Below, one piece after another: positions 11,401 to 21,400 of a stretch of DNA of 27,170 nt (positions within the stretch are counted from its first letter, which is position 1; each line of letters starts with the position of its first letter). The translations under genes were made by a program, and so were the position numbers. The notes beneath the pieces are model-generated. The model worked only from the letters and a program-made list of their open reading frames with translations, did no database searches and was not told where the DNA came from. The DNA is taken from NCBI GenBank assembly GCA_019648995.1, contig BLXT01008339.1, forward strand, positions 673,131 to 700,300. Direction: 5' to 3'. Source of the stretch: Plakobranchus ocellatus (taxonomy: Eukaryota > Mollusca > Gastropoda > Plakobranchidae).

Positions 11401-13500
11401 AGGAATATTTTTGCCATCACCAAGCAAAAATGAAAAAAAAAGCCCGCCTACTGTGGCCTATGTCATGAAATAGACACGCCTTTTCTACAAAATAACATGA
11501 ATCTACGTTTTGATTATGCTTTACATGTGGTTGGGTGTCTTTTTGGTGTCTTGGTACTTTATTATTGGTATTATTATTAATGGCATTCTGAGACCAAACG
11601 ATTACTACACTATCCTCTTTCTACCATGAGATTGCTTCTTATATTGATGGCTTTGAACTTTAATGAGGCTAAGAGGACTAAGACTAGAGAAGACCAGTCC
11701 CCAGACGATGGTTGGTGAAAAAATGACAATGTAAAGAGACTGCATGCTGCACCGCAGGAGACATGAAATGCTCAGATCTTGGTATACACTAAAGTTACAT
11801 TACATGCACCAGAGAGCTGCTACTGCTAGCTTTGTTTCAGCATCCTACATTAAACTGCACTTGTGACTTCATTCACACAGGTTTTGTGACACATAATCAG
11901 GTGGGGGAACATGAAAATAAGGCTCTTATGATTAGATTATGCTGTAGCCTTAAATATGGATGTTGATTAATGATTATTACAAATTGTCTAAAGTTCTAAT
12001 AAAATATAACTTTTATTGGCGATGATAATGTTTTTATGGTCAGGTCAAGAGAGAATTTAATTGCATGTTTAAATTGAAACCAAAAAATGTACAGAGGAAG
12101 CAAAGTTACAACAGACTAAACCTTTTTTTTTTCTCTCCATTTCATTCAGTTTCTGTTTATTGATGTATATCAATAATTATATTGTATTGAATATTGTACC
12201 TACAGATGTATTTTTATATGTACTGAGATGGATACACATGTAACAGTATTAAAAAAAAAAGAATATCATTTAAGGCTTTGACAGCTTTTTTTCCCCAAAC
12301 TATCTGGGCACAGAATAACAATATTTCCATCCAGTTTTCACCACTGTAAAGTTTTATCCTATCCGGTTTCCGGCTGTACCAATGATTGAAATGTTCAAAA
12401 TGCAGCTCTAGTTTTGTTGGACTGGTCTATGATGATTCTGTGCGAAACTCAGTGAGTTTCTCTTGATGTAATACTCTTTTGTACTGTTTCTAATGGTGCC
12501 TGAACAAAACAAAAAAGATTATAATTTTCATGGCAACTTTCTACAGTTTTTTTCATTTTAACAACAAAAAAAATTCATATTGTAAGAACAATCGTTAACA
12601 AACCACAATTAATCCATGTCAATTTTTGTACGACATATTATCTTTGTAATTCATGACAATATAACATTTTCTCGGTGAATAAAATTGAATATTGTCCTGT
12701 ACCTTTGTTTTCCAGCTTGCAATTACAATAACATTGTCTGTTAAAAAATGTTTGTGAATCTAAACACGTAAACGTTATTATTTTATTGCAGTTATTATAA
12801 GCACTTCCTGCAGGCAACTTTTTTTTCATGAAAAATCCACTTAAAAAATTAAATTATGTTAATTGCAAATAAAGCAGTTGAAAAATAAAATAAATTCTAC
12901 CCATAAAACCAAATTTTGTTGCAAATGTGATAGTTATAGTGGGTTCAATTTATGTCTTTACGTTTCTTCTCTTGCTTTTCCTTATGATTTGGTTCCAAAT
13001 CATGTTTTAATATTACAGTTGGATACGATTTTGTCAAACAAAGATTTGTAAAACTCCTCTGTTTTCCCATGCAGATTCCTTCTTTGTGCTTTCTTGTCTA
13101 CTGTCGTCAAACTCTTCTCAGTATTTATTTTAAACCAATTTGTCCAACATTTTTTCCAATGTTATAAAGAATAGTACCGTATGTCAAACTTTCCCAAAAC
13201 TGACTTCTGGTGCTCACGATTGCGATGTAAATAACTGGCACTAGATGCTCTTCAAGAATGGAAGTCACTGAAGAGAACATTTTATTCCCTCAAACGCTCA
13301 AAAGACCAAAGATTAAAAAATGATGGCAATCAATTTTAATTTTTTTAACATTATGCACTGATCAGTAAATCATCAAACAATGAACAAAAAAATAAATTTT
13401 ACTACGGTTTGCATACGTGACAACATTTCTGGCAAGACAATGCAGACGTGATTCAAATATTTTTGGCTACGGTGCAAAAATCTATTCCACTTTATTCTAT
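8403..13500. other. Long AT-rich stretch without a recognisable coding exon
   Basis: No spliced or continuous protein-like reading was found on either strand; open frames here are lysine- or phenylalanine-rich and follow poly-A/T runs. There are no SINEs or microsatellites, unlike the rest of the window. AATAAA occurs on the plus strand at 9274, 9313 and 11998. The repeat-poor, T-rich character would suit a very long 3' UTR of the membrane-protein gene, but plain intergenic DNA is equally possible. Confidence 0.35.
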
Positions 13501-14043
13501 TGGAAGGCAAGTAGAGCACAGCGTAGAATTTCCCCTTAAAAACTACATTTTAGTTCACGCGATCGAGCCAAGCAGCCCCTAAACCTCCTGTGAACTTAGG
13601 CGACTGAGACTTTGTTATAATGCACCGGCCGCACCTGGAGTCATCAATCAGAGCCGGTACCAGGCAGGTACCTGAACGGAGATAATAGCATCGTGCACAC
13701 GCTAGCGCAATGGTCTGCGGCAATTTCGTAACAAAATAGAAAATTCTCCTTCTTCATATCACAATTTCTTCAAAACTACTAATAGTATCAACATTGCTGT
13801 TTTTGGAATTATTTTCTTTACATCTTGTCTAAAACCCGATCGTACGATGAGAATCCTATCATAATATCTGAGAGTGTGATAAACGCATTTCTGAAGTCTT
13901 TATATCGTGAAATATTTTTACCTTTAATTCCGACTAGTTCGATTTAAATGTTAATTATTAAAAAAACGGAACGTGCAATTTTCTTTTTAAAATATGCTTT
14001 CAAATCTACGAAAACCATAAATTTGAGTGATGTAAGTTTTTTT
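13501..14043. other. Left flank of gap with a CpG-containing patch
   Basis: Positions 13555-13720 are richer in G, C and CpG (CACGCGATCGAG, CACCGGCCGCACC) than the surroundings. No open frame is convincing. Two short words here recur in inverted form right of the gap, near 15119-15143 and 15408-15438. Confidence 0.35.
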
Positions 14044-14739
14044 NNNNNNNNNNNNNNNNNNNNNNNNNNNNNNNNNNNNNNNNNNNNNNNNNNNNNNNNN
14101 NNNNNNNNNNNNNNNNNNNNNNNNNNNNNNNNNNNNNNNNNNNNNNNNNNNNNNNNNNNNNNNNNNNNNNNNNNNNNNNNNNNNNNNNNNNNNNNNNNNN
14201 NNNNNNNNNNNNNNNNNNNNNNNNNNNNNNNNNNNNNNNNNNNNNNNNNNNNNNNNNNNNNNNNNNNNNNNNNNNNNNNNNNNNNNNNNNNNNNNNNNNN
14301 NNNNNNNNNNNNNNNNNNNNNNNNNNNNNNNNNNNNNNNNNNNNNNNNNNNNNNNNNNNNNNNNNNNNNNNNNNNNNNNNNNNNNNNNNNNNNNNNNNNN
14401 NNNNNNNNNNNNNNNNNNNNNNNNNNNNNNNNNNNNNNNNNNNNNNNNNNNNNNNNNNNNNNNNNNNNNNNNNNNNNNNNNNNNNNNNNNNNNNNNNNNN
14501 NNNNNNNNNNNNNNNNNNNNNNNNNNNNNNNNNNNNNNNNNNNNNNNNNNNNNNNNNNNNNNNNNNNNNNNNNNNNNNNNNNNNNNNNNNNNNNNNNNNN
14601 NNNNNNNNNNNNNNNNNNNNNNNNNNNNNNNNNNNNNNNNNNNNNNNNNNNNNNNNNNNNNNNNNNNNNNNNNNNNNNNNNNNNNNNNNNNNNNNNNNNN
14701 NNNNNNNNNNNNNNNNNNNNNNNNNNNNNNNNNNNNNNN
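14044..14739. other. Assembly gap, 696 N
   Basis: Unbroken run of N. The length is not a round number, so it is probably an estimated gap size. The long open frames that appear across it are artefacts. Confidence 1.
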
Positions 14740-16120
14740 AACTATACCACATATTAACAACACACCTCCTACAAATCGTACCTGCTCTCCGAGGGCAAGA
14801 CAATAACTGTGATATAATTAATACTTATTAAACTATGATAATTATTTGTATGTTGTAATTTCATCTTCTATTTATTTTATTTTAAAATATACGCATTTGG
14901 ATTATCAAGTAACAAAATTATTCACATATCGCTATACAAGTGATAATTACAACCCGTTGTCGGCACTATAAAGAGTTAGCCTGGTTATGAATGGTGCTGG
15001 CAAAATTAGCAGTGATATAATGAACAATTGGCTCTCCTGTAAAAAGTTTTCCATCTAACCTAATGAAACTTGGCGAGTGCAAAATAAACTATTTATTTAT
15101 CTTTGTCTTAAAATTTCAAAACAATTGAACGTTCCGGTTTTCTTTAAAAGGGCTCTAAATACATGCCCTTTATATATATTTATAATGCAATTAATACATA
15201 TTTTATAACCTGATTGCACAATAACTATTTGAGGTATTGTTTTCATTCTTTCTCATTCATTATCTTTGTCTTGTTTATTTTTATATGTATAAAAAATTAG
15301 AGAACGTTCTCTATTTATCTTGTTCTACGATATCACAAAAACAAGCGTATAAGCTTAATAAAACATCGCCTGCATCGCGCCAGGTTACCGACCCAGCGCG
15401 GGCCGACTGAACTAAAATAGTGATAATGCGACGCTGTGAGAGAGAAACGAAAGGAGTTCAATAAATCCTTTGTTCATAAACAGCGTAAGGAAGTTCAGCT
15501 TCACATCTGAACAGATTTACAGGCTTGTTTTGGATGTTGTCACTCACAGCCTCTAGAGGAGTATGGTAGTTCTAGTCCTGGTAAAGCAACAGAATGAAGG
15601 CAAGGCAGTCCTTGTCTAATGAACCAGATGTAACCAATGTTAATCTTGAGGAGACAAGCAAAGAAACGTTCAATCATTGTGATGCTTTGAACAAAAATTC
15701 TTAATAAATGCAAACATCTTCTTGATGTCAAAGGTTACTAAAGTCTTTCATTTTCTCTCTCCAAAGTTCATACAAGCATATGTGCAAATAACTAACAATG
15801 CATGTGTAAATATTATTAAATTTAAGACTTGATGCTTATTTGAATGGAGACCTGTTAAAATGAGTCAGAAATCGCATCCAGAATCACTCGCACTGGTATA
15901 TCCAGGAACTTCCTATTCTATTTTACAATGGTCACATCTAGATAAAGCTGAGATTCCTCTTCACCTGAGTATAACAGTTTATTAAAAGATTTGAAAAAAG
16001 AAGTTAAAAATACAGTCAACACTGTTTAAGTCGATGTCCAGGGGACATATTTAAAAAGATTACCTTACATAAAAAATTAACATGTGATTTTTTTCAGTTA
16101 TCACCCCTGATTGAAGGCAC
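14740..16120. other. Right flank of gap, no gene seen
   Basis: AT-rich, with a small CpG patch at 15365-15440 (CATCGCGCCAGG, CAGCGCGGGCC). A 63-codon open frame on the minus strand (15540-15731) is leucine/arginine-rich and resembles no family I recognise; no splice sites support it. Confidence 0.35.
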
Positions 16121-16132
16121 CCACACCCACAC

Positions 16133-16137
16133 ACTCA

Positions 16138-16204
<67 letters not shown>

Positions 16205-16220
16205 TAGATAGATAGATAGT
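16133..16220. repeat. Compound palindromic microsatellite (CT)n(TA)n(AG)n(GATA)n
   Basis: A run of CT (about 16137-16153), alternating TA with one TTT interruption near the centre, then AG (about 16183-16204) and four GATA units. The CT and AG arms are complementary, so the whole forms a near-perfect hairpin centred near 16168. Confidence 0.9.
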
Positions 16221-17811
16221 ATTTACAGAGGCCCAGTTTCCTTTACCAAAATCGCTCACAGGTTCTGACTGTAAACTAAGCTAATTGAGCTTTCTCAACA
16301 TCATCATGTTGTGATTGGTCATGATTGGTCCTGTCTTAGCATCATGGTCACCAGATGTCCGAAAATGCATCTTCTTCATTGATGTTTAAACAGTATTCAC
16401 AAGTACACCAAATTCATTGAAACATCCTTCTGCTTTTTGCTATTGTTTGTTTATTTTTGTTGTGTTTATTTTTTTGTTTGCTACCATATTTCTTTTTCAC
16501 TTCGTAAATAATTTAGATATTGTGTTTTACTTTAGAGACAAAGTCATCTACTCTGGTTGCCTTGCTCTGTCTAAGTTTTCCGATGTAGATCCAATGTTTC
16601 AATGTGGTTTATAATACACTCAAGTGATGGCTTTCTGTTCGCAATTACTTCAGTCTAAGACTGAATGAGGCTGGGAGTGCACATTTGTAGATTGGCAGAC
16701 TGATGGATCTACGATCCAGATCAGTATCAGTATTTTGTTGGCTACTGTGTAAATTTACCAGGCCCAAAGGTATTTGTTATTCAGTTGAAAAAAAAAAGGA
16801 GGATGTGTAATCGGTTCGGGAGGGGTAAAGGGGAAATAACACGGGTCTAACATTGACTAGCCAAGACAAACAAGCTTTATCGTTCAACAACTACTGCACC
16901 CACATCCTCACAAAGCCAGCTTGCAACTGCCTCCCTTCCCTTCTTCCCCCCCCCCCTAAACACACATATGCACAAATGTTTGAAAATGTTGGGCATGCTT
17001 GATCCTCACAGTTTCAGAGAAAGAGTGAGAGAGAAACACTTTGAAGTTTAGTCAAAGCCAGCCACGGGCAACACAATGGTTGCCACTGATGTAATAAGGG
17101 TGGATGGATCTAGAACATGGCCTGCTTCCAGACTATACTGTTAGCCTGTGATGAGCAACGCCCTCTCTCCCCTTTCCCCTTAAACACACACATACACACA
17201 CAAAACTCCCTGCTGTGGCCCTACCCTGTGACTGTAATAAAGCGATGGAGAATGTAACACAGGGTGAATTGTATAGTAAAGGATTAGCATTACACACACA
17301 CATAGGCCTATATCATGTTCTTTAACAAGTGGCACCAAACAGTAAAAGATTGACTTAGATAAAAATCGCGTTATACGGTGGCCCTTCAAATAAGTCTTCA
17401 AAGAGGGTGGTTCCAAGTAAAAAGATCGATTTGAAAGAAAATCAACATAAGCGACTTCGACTTCGACTACTTAAAATTCCTTTTTTTTTCTTTTTTTTTA
17501 TACAATGTAACTTGTGAAATTCAATTGATTCTGGGTGATCTCAAGAAATTTGGACTCCCCTCCAGACAAACGGGGGTATCAGTTATTCTCTAATCTAAAA
17601 GCAACAATCTGAAGCCTTGCAGAGATGTCAAACTGACACATACAGGTGTAAAAGTAAACTGGCCATTTCATTTTCTGGCTTTTCTGGCTTGTTCCACTGC
17701 ATCAACAGTTTTAAATTGTTATTAATTTTGGATTTTAGTATTGTGTTTACAAATACCTCTTATAGCAAAAACACACAACTAGAACTAAAACCAAATCTTC
17801 ACTTCTATAGT
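16221..17811. other. Intergenic stretch left of the MRPL30 3' end, no gene seen
   Basis: Contains two inverted CCAAT words close together (TGATTGGTCATGATTGGTCC, near 16313), C-rich runs followed by AAACACACA at about 16940-16970 and again at 17165-17200, and CA repeats at 17182-17201 and 17293-17302. The short open frames are low-complexity. I see no gene. Confidence 0.4.
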
Positions 17812-17817
17812 TTTATT
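17812..17817 (-). terminator. Candidate polyadenylation signal of MRPL30
   Basis: AATAAA on the minus strand (TTTATT on plus) lies about 52 nt beyond the MRPL30 stop codon, implying a short 3' UTR. T-rich/GT-rich sequence follows on the minus strand, including TTTGTAAAC. This is the first such hexamer after the stop. Confidence 0.5.
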
Positions 17818-17869
17818 TTAAAAATCGGGAAAAATAAAGTTCTGTATCATAAGAATAAGGGACAAACAA

Positions 17870-18348
17870 TCAATGCCAGTCTTGCCGATGGCTGTTTATC
17901 TTGTTCTCTCCATGGTATCTGTACTCTTTTCCATCCTGATTATATTTGTACACATATTTCTCCCGGAAATATTCCTCGCTCAGCTTAAAGCGCTGAATTA
18001 TTTGTCTGGTTTCTTTTTGCATTGTTTCTTTGTCCATTTTCCAGATGGCGTCTTCAGCAAGGCGCTCTTCCACCATTTTGACCTGTATTTAAAAAAAAAA
18101 AAACTTTGAGGCAAAAAAAGCAAAATCAATTGTCCATACCTCTACTGTTTAGTTTTAGTATCCTTTACTATATGTTTACTTTTTTGCTCTTTACTTCCAA
18201 CGCTCTCTACTACACATCTACGTTTTCGTTTTTAAGTTCCAATGTTCTCTACTACATATTTATCTTTTTTCTCTTTAGTTCCAAAGTTTTTTATCATACA
18301 ATTACCTTTTTGCTCTTTAGTTCCAATGTCCCTTACATCAACAGCTTG

Positions 18349-18411
<63 letters not shown>

Positions 18412-21400
18412 TCATCCTCCTAAAAATATTTGCCTGAGGCCAACAAAAAACTGTTTCGAGAGCAGAGTGAAACAAAAATCCTTAGACTAGCAATTTTGTT
18501 GTTAGCACCTATAGTATAAGGACCAAAATTTTTTTTTTTTTTTTTTTCAATTTACTATTCTGTAGCTTTATCAGTAAAAGTCAATTTACTGTAAGCTTTT
18601 GAACACAAGACCCACACATTGGCTAATGCATAAAAGGAGAATTTTTTCTTTTACAATATGAAAACTTTTTTTTTTAATTTCCCCTGAATGTGCCACATGT
18701 GTACAAACCATGAGGTTGCATCAATATAGCAATCATTGTTGAAATGCAGTTCCACACATTTATCATTAACAAACACAAACTGGACTACTTAAGTTACTTT
18801 TTTGTCAGTTCAAATAAAGTGCTAATCTCAACAAAGTCACAGTGGTGTTGCCTTTACAAATTACCTAGACTCCACCAATTCTCTTTGTGAGTTATAATTT
18901 ATAACTTTGAAAGCAATAACGATAGACTGAAAATATTCGCAAATTGCACATGCAAGAAAAAGCAAAAAATAAATTACAAAAATTGTTAGCGTATTTTTCT
19001 AATTCTTATGAATTTTTCATAGATTAAAAAAAAATTACAAATCTGTTCAAAATACAATAAAATGCAAATTTTAAAAAAAAGCATTGGTCTTCGACGTTAT
19101 AAATATAATTCAAGAAGCTGCAGCTTAAAAAGAGAAGCCATGCTAGAAACTTAATTCAACACTGTAGTTCTAGATCTTGATGTATCCTTAAGTCCAGAGA
19201 TTGTGAGCTTAGTCTCCTTCCATATCTTCCACTCAATGAGACAAAATCTACATCTCTCTCTAGGTTTAAAACAAGTGCCCCAAATAATTCTAGGAATAAA
19301 TTAAATGTAAGCAAAATGTAACCCACTACACATCACCTCTAGACATCAAAAGACTTAGATGGTCCACTGTAACATGTGTCCAGACTAACCTCACTCCATT
19401 AGTGAGTTGTACCTAACTCATTACACCTCATCTCTAGACATCAAAAGAGCTAGATGGTCCACTGTAACATGTGTCCAGATTTACCTCACTCCATGCTTGC
19501 TCAGACTCCACACTGCTGTCCACAATCCGGTGCTTCACAATGAACTCTCCTTTTTCATTGAGAAAGCAGTGCTTGTAATCTGACTCATCTTTTGGCAGAC
19601 CGTAGGGAAATGTGACTGGCTTGATTCTGATCAGATGCTGGACTTGCCTCAGTTTTGCATTCACTTCTGGAGTATTCTTCAATACTACAGGGTTGTAGGT
19701 CTGATGAAAAAAAAAATCAAGAGTAGTAAGAAACTATTGGGGAGCGAGATAGCAGAGAGTCTTCAGAGAAGAAACCCCTCTCATAGCAAGTGTTTCGGCC
19801 CTGTAACTCCTGACACTCTAAGGGGGCCGGGCCACATCTAGGTCATAACTCCCAGATGCCTCCCTGCTACCAATTTTTTTATCCTCCTGGGTTGCTTGCC
19901 AGGGATTCGAACTTGCGTACATCTGGTACATCTGGCGCCTAACCACTTCCGCCAACTGAATGCCCTTTCATTAGGGATTTTTACTCCTTATGAAGCAACC
20001 TTTCATTCCTTCTGCTCCATATCCAGCGAGAACTTTTCTGAGCTGTTTCGGCTCGTAAATTGTCTTGATTTTTTTTTTTTTTTTTCCTGATGAAAAAAAA
20101 AATCAAGACAATTTTAGCAGATGAATCAAAAGAGTTAAGCATTTTGTCTATCAGGTGTATGCTGCGTCTGCAAGGGATCTCTCTCTTCTTGTTTTTTTTT
20201 TTTTCCTTGAGTAACAGGTTTGAAACAAAGGCAGGAAGAAGGTCAGACTTGATAATAACAAAGAATTCATTTTTCGATTTGGGAAAGAAAAGTTCAAGAC
20301 AGAGTTTGGCAGCTTAAGTCAATTAACATCTCGTTCTTCTAGATACTTGTTTAATTAATTGTATGGCTACTGTCAGCTGACCTTGGTGTTGAGCATTCTG
20401 AACTTATTACAGTTTCTGTGCTGTCCTTTCTTTTTCTTTCCACTCTAAATAGCTAGGACTTTGCTAATCTTTATAGATATGATGAGCAAAAAGGAACAGA
20501 TAATTGCTTACTGATCTAAAACTCGTGTTGTCAAGCTATTGAGAATTGCTGCTCTTCACTGTTTGGAAAAAAGATTTTATAGGGAAATTTCTAATCTAAT
20601 CTAAAAATTGGTACTGTATAAGAATTTGTGGTGAGCAACAAAGGATTTTTATATTTTTATATATAAAATATTTCAGTGTAGTTTTATAGATCTGGACAGT
20701 AAGCAAACTATTTATATTGCGCTACAGCTGTAGCACCACCCAGAATAGTGGACATGAAAATTCCTCTTCGCTTCATAGGCTCACAGTGAAGGGCTTTAGG
20801 ACTGCAGCCACTACGAGAGCTGGTACACAGTTTGTAAAGCTCTTTATCAAGGAGACAGATACTGTCACCATATGGCCACAGCATTGTACAACCTAAGCAG
20901 AACAATAGAAAACTACTTGAATTCTCATAAAATGTATGCTTTATATAATAAAGTGCTATACCTTCACATGAAGCCTATCATTAGTAACCTATCAACCTTA
21001 CACCAAATATGATGAGAGGGCCCCATATGCTGTAGACATACACTGTGAAACCAGCTTAGTAAAGCATGTTTTGTTTCATATATTATAAACACGGCCAAAC
21101 TTTTAACAGAAACACATTGTCAGATGCTAAAAATAAACCCAGACAAAGGGCATCAATGTGTCGCTGAGTGCCTGTTTGTCCATGCGTGTGGGTGAATGTG
21201 TACATCATATCCCTTATTTAGATGATGTTGAATCTACACTAGCTGGCAGGTCTGGTCTAGAGCTAGATCTAGGTGAAATCTAATTCTAAAGCTAGATATT
21301 TTCCAGGCAATCTAACCATCTGATCTAGGAACAAGACTATACTAGATCTATTCTTGACTCTACAGTTCTTAGATCTAGATTGAGATCTATCATGCAGGGA

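Noticed and set aside
13948-14803. Long open frames on both strands across 13.9-14.8 kb
   Set aside because: They consist almost entirely of translated N from the assembly gap.
18106-18423. Plus-strand open frame with a repeated 14-residue Phe/Tyr unit ending in poly-Ile
   Set aside because: Translation of the 42-bp minisatellite and the AAT array within an intron; the regular period and low complexity explain it.
19434-19484. Continuation of MRPL30 exon 3 past GAG to the TAG at 19434 as the true C-terminus
   Set aside because: GAG|GTAAAT is a good donor, phase 0 matches exon 4, and exon 4 is clearly coding-like; read-through is kept only as a possible minor form.
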